Below are positions 7,534 through 14,571 of a stretch of 64,000 bases of DNA, in pieces. Numbering within the stretch: the stretch's first letter is position 1; each line of letters begins with the position of its first letter. The stretch covers positions 7,682,001 to 7,746,000 of the forward strand of contig NZ_CP165727.1 of the NCBI RefSeq assembly GCF_041200175.1, in the 5' to 3' direction. The position numbers were made by a program, and so were the translations under genes. The stretch comes from Streptomyces sp. R33. Its GTDB lineage: Bacteria; Actinomycetota; Actinomycetes; Streptomycetales; Streptomycetaceae. The notes below the pieces were generated by a model that worked only from the letters and a program-made list of their open reading frames with translations, was not told where the DNA came from and did not search any database.

Positions 7534-8724
7534 ATGAGACGCGGGCGCAGGCGCAGGGCGGTGCTCGTCGGGGTCGCGATGGTTGCCGCACTGGGGGTTT
7601 CGGCGTGCTCGCCGGAGGAGGGGCCCGGGCCCGGCGGCGGTGCGGGGGCCGGCGGCGCATCGCCGTCCGCCCTGCCGTCCGGTACGCCGCTGCCCACCGG
7701 CGTACCGACGGGCAGCCCCTTGCCGTCCGGTGCGCCGTCCGGCCCGGCAGCGGCGACGCCCGTCGTCCGCACCGGAGCCCCGTGGAACCTCGACCGCCTC
7801 GACCAGCGCAGCCGTCCGCTCGACGGGAAGTTCACCTCGCGCGCCGACGGCAGCGGCGTGCACGTCTACGTGATCGACACCGGGCTCGACGTGAAGCACG
7901 CGGAGTTCGGGGGCCGCGCCGCCCTCGGCGCCGACTTCGTCGGGGATCCGGACGCCGGTGACTGCTTCGACGGCGACGGACTGGGCCACGGCACGTTCGT
8001 CGCGGGCATCATCGGCGGCGCCACGTACGGCGTCGCCCCGAAGTCGAGCATCGTGCGCGTCCAGGGCATCGCCTGCGAGGAAGGCAGCGGCCCGCCCGCG
8101 AAGGACGTCTCCCCGAGCACGAGCACGGGTACGGGCGCGAGCACGAGCACGGGTACGGGCGCGGGAGCCGCGCCGCAGGACCCGGAGGTCTCCGTCGTCA
8201 AGGCCGTGGAGTGGGTGACCGCCCATGCCCGGCGTCCGGCCGTGGTGAACATGTCCCTCAACCTCAAGAACCGCTCCGCAGCCGTCGACGCCGCCGTCCA
8301 GCACATGATCGAGGCGGGGATCACCACGGTCGTCGCCGCCGGCAACTTCAACGACGACGCCTGCGGCCACTCCCCGGCCGGTGCGCACGGCGCGATCGTC
8401 GTGGCCGCCGCCACCGCCGACGAGCGCCACTGGACCGACGGGGACGCCTTCGGCTCCGGGTACGGCCGCTGCGTGGACCTCTACGCCCCCGCCGAGAAGA
8501 TCACCTCCGCGATCGCGGGCGGCTCCACCGCCACCAGCGACGCCACCGCGACCTCGTGGGCCGCCCCGCACGTCACCGGCGTCGCCGCCCTCTACCTGTC
8601 CGCGCACCCCGCGGCGACGCCCGCCCAGGTCCGCACCTGGCTCACCGAGCAGGCCGTACGCGACGTCCTGACCGGGGTCCCGGCCGGGACCCCGAACCGG
8701 CTGCTCCACACGGGCGGCCTCTGA
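7534..8724 (+). CDS. Subtilisin-like (S8) serine protease, predicted lipoprotein
   Basis: A 396-residue exported protease. The N-terminus has a basic stretch, a hydrophobic segment and the lipobox VSAC near residue 22, so it is predicted to be anchored as a lipoprotein. A Gly/Pro/Ser-rich linker of about 50 residues follows. The catalytic triad is visible: Asp in VIDTGLD, His in GHGTFVAGIIGG, and Ser in ATSWAAPHVTG. No I9 propeptide is evident. A short Ser/Thr/Gly repeat lies in the catalytic domain after the His block. The second ATG was chosen because it starts a proper signal peptide and follows AGGGGGC. Confidence 0.88.
   Translation: MRRGRRRRAVLVGVAMVAALGVSACSPEEGPGPGGGAGAGGASPSALPSGTPLPTGVPTGSPLPSGAPSGPAAATPVVRTGAPWNLDRLDQRSRPLDGKFTSRADGSGVHVYVIDTGLDVKHAEFGGRAALGADFVGDPDAGDCFDGDGLGHGTFVAGIIGGATYGVAPKSSIVRVQGIACEEGSGPPAKDVSPSTSTGTGASTSTGTGAGAAPQDPEVSVVKAVEWVTAHARRPAVVNMSLNLKNRSAAVDAAVQHMIEAGITTVVAAGNFNDDACGHSPAGAHGAIVVAAATADERHWTDGDAFGSGYGRCVDLYAPAEKITSAIAGGSTATSDATATSWAAPHVTGVAALYLSAHPAATPAQVRTWLTEQAVRDVLTGVPAGTPNRLLHTGGL
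8115..8162 (+). repeat. Two exact 24-bp tandem repeats inside the S8 protease gene
   Basis: Two consecutive identical units begin GAGCACGAGCACGGGTACGG and end GCGC. They encode a Ser-Thr-Gly-Thr-Gly-Ala-type repeat. The unit is a multiple of three bases, so copy-number change would lengthen a surface loop without breaking the frame. Confidence 0.9.
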
Positions 8725-8743
8725 CGCCCGGCCGGGCCCGCCC

Positions 8744-10159
8744 TCACCCGCGCGGGTCCACCGGTGTGAGGACCCCGAGCCGGTCCTCGACCGCCTGAGC
8801 GGCGTCCAGGCACAGGTCCTCGCGGAACGCGCGCCCGATGATCTGGACCCCGCACGGCAGCCCGCCGGCCACCCCCGTCGGCACGGCCACCGCCGGCACG
8901 CCCACGAAGCTTGTCGCGCTGCACAGGCGCATGCCCGCCGCCACCCTGTCGCGGCCCGCCCCGTCCCGCGATTCCAGCCCCGGCTCGACCGGCGGCTCGG
9001 TGAACACGGGCCCGAGCAACAACGGGTACTCGTCCAGGAATTCGGCCCACGAGCGGCGGATGCCCAGCCAACGGCCCATCAGCTTCACCAGCTCCTCCGC
9101 GCTCGCGGGCGGGGTCTGCTCCATCGCCATCGCGATGTAACGGTCCCCGCCCGGGCCGAGCAGCGTGCGCACCACCGGCCAGCTCGGGGCGAACTCGGTC
9201 ACGGTGATCCGGCCGTACGCCTCGAGCGCCTCGGCCAGGCGCGGTACGTCCGCCACCTCGCGTACGTCGTACCCGGCGTCCCGCAGCGCGCCGGCCGCGG
9301 CCTCCACGGCTGCGCGCACCGCGGGGTGGACGCCCTGCCCGCCGGGATCCGCCACCACGGCGACCTTCACCGGCCCGGGCAGCGGTTCCCCGTAGAGGGG
9401 CACCGGTACGGCCCGCGGGTCGCGCGGATCGGTCCCGGCCAGCACCTCGTACGCGAGGCGCAGATCGCCCACCGACCGTGCCAGCGGCCCGTCGGTGACG
9501 AGCATCTGGGACGCCGGGCCGGGGTCGTCCGGGCCGAGTACGCGGTGGTCCGCGGGGAACCGGCCCGTGGACGGTTTCAGCCCCGCCACACCGCAGAACT
9601 GGGCCGGGATGCGCACCGATCCGCCCGAGTCGTTGCCCAGTCCGAGCGCCGCCATGCCCGTGGCGACGGCCACCGCGTCGCCCCCGCTGGTGCCGCCCGG
9701 GGTCCGGCTGCGGTCCCACGGGTTGACCGTGTCGCCGAACAGCTCGCTGCGGGTGTGCATCCCGGCCAGGATCAGGGTCGGTACGTTGGCGTGCCCGATC
9801 GGGATGGCGCCCGCCGCGCGCAGCCGTGCCACCGGGGGAGCGTCGGCCGGAGCCACCAGTTCGCGGAAGCGCTCCGAACCGAAGGTGGTCGGCACGCCTT
9901 CGACGGCAGTGGTCTCCTTCACCGTGAACGGCACCCCCGCGAGGGGCCCCAGCTGCGCACCTTCGGCCCGCAGCCGGTCGGTGTGCGCCGCGGCCGCGCG
10001 TGCGCGTTCCGCCAGGAGCTGAGTGACCGCGTTCACCTGCGGGTTGACCTCGGCGATGCGCGCCAGGTGGCTTTCGACCAGCTCCACGGCCGACACGTCC
10101 GCGCGGCGCACCGCCTCCGCCTGCGCGGCGGCCGTCATCTTCCACCAGGGATCCAGCAT
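8744..10159 (-). CDS. Amidase (amidase-signature family)
   Basis: A 471-residue amidase-signature hydrolase. The Ser-cisSer-Lys triad is recognisable: Lys in VPFTVKET near residue 80, cis-Ser in TPGGTSGGDAVAVA near 154, and the nucleophile Ser in GLGNDSGGSVRIPA near 176. No signal peptide is present, so it is cytoplasmic. Family members cut amides ranging from indoleacetamide to Glu-tRNA; lack of GatB/GatC neighbours and the divergent TetR gene argue for a catabolic amidase. Its 3' end is convergent with the S8 protease gene and 19 bases away. Palindromes upstream suggest control by the adjacent TetR regulator. Confidence 0.9.
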   Translation of the reverse strand: MLDPWWKMTAAAQAEAVRRADVSAVELVESHLARIAEVNPQVNAVTQLLAERARAAAAHTDRLRAEGAQLGPLAGVPFTVKETTAVEGVPTTFGSERFRELVAPADAPPVARLRAAGAIPIGHANVPTLILAGMHTRSELFGDTVNPWDRSRTPGGTSGGDAVAVATGMAALGLGNDSGGSVRIPAQFCGVAGLKPSTGRFPADHRVLGPDDPGPASQMLVTDGPLARSVGDLRLAYEVLAGTDPRDPRAVPVPLYGEPLPGPVKVAVVADPGGQGVHPAVRAAVEAAAGALRDAGYDVREVADVPRLAEALEAYGRITVTEFAPSWPVVRTLLGPGGDRYIAMAMEQTPPASAEELVKLMGRWLGIRRSWAEFLDEYPLLLGPVFTEPPVEPGLESRDGAGRDRVAAGMRLCSATSFVGVPAVAVPTGVAGGLPCGVQIIGRAFREDLCLDAAQAVEDRLGVLTPVDPRG

Positions 10160-10181
10160 GGCGTGAACCCCCTCCCCTCCA

Positions 10182-10207
10182 TGTTCCGATGCAGTTGCAT
10201 CGGAACA
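10182..10207. promoter_or_regulatory. 26-bp palindrome upstream of amidase, TetR operator 1
   Basis: Perfect 12-bp arms around a 2-base centre; the inner part reads CCGATGCAGTTGCATCGG. It lies 22 bases upstream of the amidase start codon on the divergent side. The GATGC/GCATC half-sites recur 13 bases further on. Confidence 0.75.
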
Positions 10208-10220
10208 CTAACCCGGGAAC

Positions 10221-10236
10221 CGATGCGAATGCATCG
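10221..10236. promoter_or_regulatory. Second GATGC/GCATC inverted repeat, TetR operator 2
   Basis: CGATGC and GCATCG flank the 4-base spacer GAAT. The half-sites match those of the larger palindrome next to it. Two related operators in one divergent intergenic region suggest two regulator dimers controlling both promoters. Confidence 0.65.
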
Positions 10237-10283
10237 AATAAAGTCGCCCGTACGACGGAGCAGCGGGTGGGAGGAGACCGGGC

Positions 10284-10886
10284 ATGCCCAGGCAGGTGGA
10301 CCACGAGGGCCGACGCCGCCTCATCGCCGAGGCCGTCTGCCGCCTCGCCGACGAGAGCGGGCTCGAAGGCGTGACCCTGCGCGATGTCGCCGCGCGGGCA
10401 CAGGTGTCGATGGGCGCCGTGCAGCGGTGCTTCCGCACCAAGGACGAGATGCTCGTCTTCGCCCTCGGCTACGTCGGCGAGCGCATCGGCGAGCGCGTAC
10501 GGGCCCGGCTCGTCAGGAGCCCGGCCCAGTCGGCCGGCACCGCCCTGGGCCACGCGGTCACCGAGATCTCCCTGCTGCGGGAGGAGCACCGGGCCGAGGC
10601 CAGGGTCTGGCTGGCCTTCGTCGCGCAGGCGGCGGTCAGCCAACCGCTCGCCGGGACGCTGAAGGCGAACTACGCGGCCCTCCAGGAGTCGTTCGCGCAG
10701 CTCATCGCGGAAGCGGCGGAGGATGCCGGCCGCGCCGAGCCGATCGATCCGCAGCGCGAGGCCCGTACCCTCCTCGCCCTCGCGGACGGCCTCACCGCGC
10801 ACGTCCTCATCGGCCACCTCACCCCGCACGACGCGCAGGACGTCCTCCACGCGCACCTGGCCGGCCTCTGGACGCACTCCGGGTGA
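10284..10886 (+). CDS. TetR-family transcriptional regulator
   Basis: A 200-residue TetR protein. The HTH reads LRDVAARAQVSMGAVQRCF, followed by the helix-4 block RTKDEMLVFAL. A GGGAGGAG site precedes the ATG. It is divergent from the amidase gene, with two related palindromes in the 124-base gap, so autoregulation plus amidase control is the likely role. The C-terminal helical domain begins around residue 60 and gives no hint of ligand. Confidence 0.9.
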   Translation: MPRQVDHEGRRRLIAEAVCRLADESGLEGVTLRDVAARAQVSMGAVQRCFRTKDEMLVFALGYVGERIGERVRARLVRSPAQSAGTALGHAVTEISLLREEHRAEARVWLAFVAQAAVSQPLAGTLKANYAALQESFAQLIAEAAEDAGRAEPIDPQREARTLLALADGLTAHVLIGHLTPHDAQDVLHAHLAGLWTHSG

Positions 10887-10960
10887 CGGTCGTCCCGGAT
10901 GCGGGAAACCCTCCGGCGCGCCGCGGCAGTGGTCCCCGCTTCGGGCTCTAATGTCGCCGC

Positions 10961-11248
10961 ATGGCTGACATGTTCGATCACAATCCGCAGGTGTGGACCG
11001 CTGGCCGGCTGCGCGAGGCGCTCGCCGCGCTGCCCGACGAGACGCCGATCCACATCGGTGTCGCGGACGGCCCCGGGGACTTCGAGGGCTACGGGGAGTA
11101 CGTCCTCGTGGACGCCGAGCCGGTGGAGGTGGACCTCGACGGGGAGGGCGACGGCGAGGCCGGCCACCGTGGCGAGCCGGGCCCCCGGGTCCAGTTCACG
11201 CTGTTCGCCGACGCCGCGGCCGGGGCCTACCACCTCGACCTGGACTGA
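10961..11248 (+). CDS. Small acidic protein, DUF6225-like
   Basis: A 95-residue acidic protein. The stretch VWTAGRLREALAALPDETPI followed by HIGVADGPGDFEGYGEYVLV resembles small actinomycete proteins I associate with DUF6225; that name is from memory and moderately certain. No signal peptide or membrane segment. Asp/Glu-rich (VEVDLDGEGDGE). Function unknown. Its last 53 bases overlap the convergent alpha/beta hydrolase gene. Confidence 0.72.
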   Translation: MADMFDHNPQVWTAGRLREALAALPDETPIHIGVADGPGDFEGYGEYVLVDAEPVEVDLDGEGDGEAGHRGEPGPRVQFTLFADAAAGAYHLDLD

Positions 11249-12134
11249 GCTCCCCGAGGGCGCGGCCGGCCGGGTGCGGGTCGGCCGTGAGGAACGCGGA
11301 GATCAGGCGGTTCGTATCCGCAGGAGCCGCCGTGGGCAGTGCGTAGTGGGTGGAGTTCGGGAGCGTCTCGATCCGGGCGTGCGGTACGGCCTCCAGCGCC
11401 CGGGCCGCCACCTTCTCCGGATGGTGCGCGCCGCTGCGGCCCGCGAGGAGCACCAGCAGCGGGGCGCTCAGCGCCGTGGCGTCCGGGCGGCGGCCGACGA
11501 CCAGCTTGCGGTCCGCGAAATCCGAGGCCGCCAGCGCGAAGAGCCGCTTCCAGCCCGGGTCCGTGTCCGTGCCGGCCGTCTCGTGGTCGAGATGGCGGAG
11601 CGCGCGCGCCGCGGTCGGGCGCACCAGCACGGGCAGGGAGCGCAGCAGGAAACCGGGCCGGTAGCCGGCGAAGCACTGGGTCGGGTCGAGGAGCACCAGC
11701 CGGTCGACCCGCTGCGCCGCGTGCAGGGCGTACGTCAGGGCGATCCAGGCGCCGTAGGAATGGCCCAGCAGGCTGACGCGCCGGGCGGCGGAGCCGTCGG
11801 GGCCGCGCAGGCCGTCGAGGAGCGCGTCCAGCCAGGCCATCAGGTCGGCGGTGGTGCGCAACGGGCGGCCCGCGCGCACGCTGCGGCCGGCGTCGCCGAG
11901 GATGTCGACGGCGAGCACCCGGTGGTGCGCTCCGAGCGCTGCGGCGTTGGCGAACCAGACGGCGCCGGTGGAGCCGCCGCCGTGCAGGAGGAGGAGCGGA
12001 GCGGCCCCGGCGGGGCCGTACGCGTGGACGCGGGTCGTTCCGTACGGGGTGGGAACGTCGATCTCGGCGGTGCCGGCCGGCCAGCGGGCGAGCAGCGCAT
12101 CGTAGGCGGCGAAGAACTGACGGGATGCGGACAC
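11196..12134 (-). CDS. Alpha/beta hydrolase
   Basis: A 312-residue alpha/beta-hydrolase. The oxyanion-hole block LLLLHGGGSTGAVW is near residue 52, the nucleophile elbow GHSYG near 125, and the C-terminal catalytic His is likely in NSTHYALP. The start is taken at GTG (reading VSASRQ) because AGGGGG lies 7 bases upstream, although the frame remains open far beyond. It is divergent from a MarR-family gene across a short intergenic region that contains a palindrome, so it is the probable regulated partner. The 3' end overlaps the small acidic gene. Substrate unknown. Confidence 0.88.
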   Translation of the reverse strand: MSASRQFFAAYDALLARWPAGTAEIDVPTPYGTTRVHAYGPAGAAPLLLLHGGGSTGAVWFANAAALGAHHRVLAVDILGDAGRSVRAGRPLRTTADLMAWLDALLDGLRGPDGSAARRVSLLGHSYGAWIALTYALHAAQRVDRLVLLDPTQCFAGYRPGFLLRSLPVLVRPTAARALRHLDHETAGTDTDPGWKRLFALAASDFADRKLVVGRRPDATALSAPLLVLLAGRSGAHHPEKVAARALEAVPHARIETLPNSTHYALPTAAPADTNRLISAFLTADPHPAGRALGELSPGRGGRPRPRRRRTA

Positions 12135-12158
12135 GGTGGCCCCCTGGGCGTCGTCTCG

Positions 12159-12188
12159 TTGACCAATTATCTCGCTCGGCGAGATACT
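12159..12188 (+). promoter_or_regulatory. Promoter with MarR-type palindrome
   Basis: TTGACC and GATACT spaced 18 bases form a -35/-10 pair for the MarR gene. The palindrome TATCTCGC-TCG-GCGAGATA (12168-12186) occupies the spacer and part of the -10. Binding there would repress the MarR gene and cover the divergent hydrolase promoter. The distance from the -10 to the GTG start is so short that a leaderless transcript is likely. Confidence 0.72.
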
Positions 12189-12194
12189 AGCCGA

Positions 12195-12683
12195 GTGAGC
12201 GATGACGACACCCCTGCCATGCGGCTGGTCCACCTCCTGCGCGCGGTCACGGTGGAACTCCACCTCCGCGGCGGCGAGTTCGCCGGGCGCAACGGCCTCC
12301 ACCCGACCGACCTGCGGGCCCTGATCCGGCTGCTCGACGCCGAACGGGCGGGTGAGACCGTCACCCCGGGGCGGCTCGGCGAAGCCCTGAAGCTCAACTC
12401 GGCGGGCACCACGGCCCTGCTCGACCGGCTCGAACGGCTGGGCCTGGTGCGCCGCAGTCGCGACGAACGCGACCGGCGCCGGGTGCTGCTGGTGGTGGAG
12501 CCGAAGGCGGTCGAGCTCGGCTGGTCGTTCTTCGGCCCGATCATCGGCGGCTTGGTCGATGCGGCCGAGGACTTCACTCCCGCCGAACTGGACGTCGTAC
12601 AGCGCTACTTGACCGCCGCCTTGCACGCCGCCGCGCCCGCCGGAGCGGAACAGGACAGCGGCCGCCACCCCGGCCGCCGATGA
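12195..12683 (+). CDS. MarR-family transcriptional regulator
   Basis: A 162-residue winged-helix regulator. The central region has the MarR arrangement: PGRLGEALKLNSAGTTALLD as recognition helix pair, then LGLVRRSRDERDRRRVLL as the basic wing with its DxRxxR-type pattern. The GTG start sits just downstream of the -10 element; an ATG 24 bases later is an alternative. It is divergent from the alpha/beta hydrolase, which it probably controls through the palindrome. Its stop codon overlaps the start of a short hydrolase-like remnant by 4 bases. Confidence 0.9.
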   Translation: MSDDDTPAMRLVHLLRAVTVELHLRGGEFAGRNGLHPTDLRALIRLLDAERAGETVTPGRLGEALKLNSAGTTALLDRLERLGLVRRSRDERDRRRVLLVVEPKAVELGWSFFGPIIGGLVDAAEDFTPAELDVVQRYLTAALHAAAPAGAEQDSGRHPGRR

Positions 12684-12835
12684 GTCAAGACGCCGGGCTC
12701 TTCCCGCAGGCCCGGCTCGTCGTCCGGCCCGGAGCCGGCCACGCCCCGTGGCTCGACGACCCCGAGCGGTTCCCGGCGGCCACCACGCCATTCCTCGCCA
12801 CCACGCCGGTCCGGAACCGGCGTAACCTGGTCTGA
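12680..12835 (+). pseudogene. Remnant of an alpha/beta hydrolase C-terminus (51 codons)
   Basis: A short open frame whose ATG overlaps the MarR stop (ATGA). Its translation contains ARLVVRPGAGHAPWLDDPE, which looks like the final strand, catalytic His loop and last helix of an alpha/beta hydrolase. The nucleophile part is absent, so it cannot be an active enzyme. Most likely the tail of a deleted gene placed next to the regulator; a genuine small protein is less likely. Confidence 0.5.
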
Positions 12836-12869
12836 CCGCCGTATCCGCCTGTGACCAGGGAGGCGGCGC

Positions 12870-14504
12870 ATGACCGATCCGTACGGCTTCCTCCGGACCC
12901 CCCGGAACCCCGTCCCCTCCCGCCCCGCCGACCAGCGGCTCGGCGACTGGCGCGAGGTGCACGCCGGGCAGACGCTGCTGCCACTGGTGTCCGAGCAGGC
13001 GAACCGCTGCATGGACTGCGGCGTCCCCTTCTGCCACGGCGGCTGCCCGCTGGGCAACCTCATCCCCGAGTGGAACGCGTACGCCGCGCACGGCGACTGG
13101 CGGGCCGCGTCCGAGCGGCTGCACGCCACCAACAACTTCCCCGAGTTCACCGGACGGCTCTGCCCCGCCCCCTGCGAGGACGCCTGCGTGCTGGCGATCA
13201 ACGCCGACCCGGTGACCATCAAGAACGTCGAGCAGACCATCGCCGACCAGGCCTGGGAGCTCGGGTACACCCCGCCGGCGCCGCCCGGCCGGCTCAGCGG
13301 GCAGACCGTCGCCGTCATCGGCTCCGGCCCGGCCGGGCTCGCCGCCGCCCAGCAGCTGACCCGGGCCGGGCACACCGTCGTCGTCTACGAACGGGACGAC
13401 CGCGTCGGGGGCCTGCTCCGCTACGGCATCCCCGCGTTCAAGATGGAGAAGGCGCACCTGGACCGGCGGATCGCCCAGATGCAGGCCGAGGGCACGGTCT
13501 TCCGTACGGACGCGGACATCGGCGGGCGGACGTCGGCGGCCGACATACGACGGCGCCATGACGCGGTCGTCGTCGCCGTCGGTGCCGCGGAGCGCCGGGA
13601 ACTGGCCGCACCGGGCCGCGGACTGCACGGCATCCACCAGGCCATGGACTACCTGATCTGCGCCAACCGGGTCGGCGAGGGCGACCTGGCGGCGCCCGGG
13701 ATCACGGCCGAGGGCAGGCACGTGGTGATCGTCGGCGGCGGCGACACCGGCTCGGACTGCCTGGGCACCGCGCTGCGGCAGGGAGCCCTGTCGGTGGTCC
13801 AGCTCGACATCCGCCCCGAGCCCGGCCCGGAGCGGCCCGACGCCGAGCCCTGGCCGCTGGTGCACCCGCAGGTGTACCGGATCTCCCACGCCCACGAGGA
13901 GGCGCGCGGGCGCCACGGCACGGATCCCCGGGTCTTCTCCAGCGCGACCATGCACTTCGAGGGCGATGCGGAGGGCCGGGTACGGGCCCTGCACCTGACC
14001 GCCGTCGAGCCCACCGGGAGGACGCCGATGCCGGGCACCGAGCGGGTGCTGGAGGCCCGACTGGTCCTGCTGGCGCTCGGCTTCTCGGGCCCCAAGCGGG
14101 CCTGCGGACTCGCCGAGCAGCTCGGGCTCACCCGGGACGACCGGGGCAACTTCGCCCGGGACGCGGACTTCGCGGCCCTCGGCGAGCCTGCGTCGGCGCC
14201 CTCGGGCGGATCCGCGCCGGGCGGAGCCCCGTCGCGCGCAGCGGCCCCGCACGTCAGGACGCCGGCCTGGGCCGAGGCGCCGGCCCCGGGCGTGCCGCCT
14301 GCGTGGGGCAAGCCCGCGGAGCGGCCCTCCCGGGGCCGCCCCGACGGCGTCTTCGTGGCGGGCGACGCCGGGCGCGGCCAGTCCCTGGTGGTGTGGGCCA
14401 TCGCGGAGGGCCGGGCGGCAGCCGCCGCCGTGGACCGCTACCTCACCGGCTCGACCGCCCTGCCCGCCCCCGTCGGCGCCCACGACCGGCCCCTGTCGGC
14501 ATGA
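12870..14504 (+). CDS. gltD: Glutamate synthase small-subunit-like oxidoreductase
   Basis: A 544-residue GltD-type FAD/NAD(P) protein. The N-terminal Cys clusters for 4Fe-4S centres are visible (CMDCGVPFCHGGCPLGN and CPAPCEDAC). Then come the FAD motif GSGPAGLAAAQQL and the second nucleotide-binding motif GGGDTGSDC. GltD is usually 470-495 residues; the excess is a Pro/Ala/Gly-rich insert of about 50 residues before the last block VFVAGDAGRGQSLVVWAI. GltD supplies electrons from NADPH to GltB, which makes glutamate from glutamine and 2-oxoglutarate. No gltB is adjacent, so this may be a stand-alone paralogue serving another acceptor. Confidence 0.9.
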   Translation: MTDPYGFLRTPRNPVPSRPADQRLGDWREVHAGQTLLPLVSEQANRCMDCGVPFCHGGCPLGNLIPEWNAYAAHGDWRAASERLHATNNFPEFTGRLCPAPCEDACVLAINADPVTIKNVEQTIADQAWELGYTPPAPPGRLSGQTVAVIGSGPAGLAAAQQLTRAGHTVVVYERDDRVGGLLRYGIPAFKMEKAHLDRRIAQMQAEGTVFRTDADIGGRTSAADIRRRHDAVVVAVGAAERRELAAPGRGLHGIHQAMDYLICANRVGEGDLAAPGITAEGRHVVIVGGGDTGSDCLGTALRQGALSVVQLDIRPEPGPERPDAEPWPLVHPQVYRISHAHEEARGRHGTDPRVFSSATMHFEGDAEGRVRALHLTAVEPTGRTPMPGTERVLEARLVLLALGFSGPKRACGLAEQLGLTRDDRGNFARDADFAALGEPASAPSGGSAPGGAPSRAAAPHVRTPAWAEAPAPGVPPAWGKPAERPSRGRPDGVFVAGDAGRGQSLVVWAIAEGRAAAAAVDRYLTGSTALPAPVGAHDRPLSA

Positions 14505-14571
14505 CCGGCCCGGCCGCCCCGCTGCGCCTGCCGCGGCTCCGGCAGGCCCTGCGGGGCGGCACAATCATGGG

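Noticed and set aside
8115..8162. Tandem repeat considered as a CRISPR or VNTR regulatory element
   Set aside because: Only two units, no spacers, inside a coding frame.
12135..14564. Long minus-strand extension upstream of the alpha/beta hydrolase start
   Set aside because: Opposite gltD and MarR; real hydrolase sequence starts at the GTG with AGGGGG.
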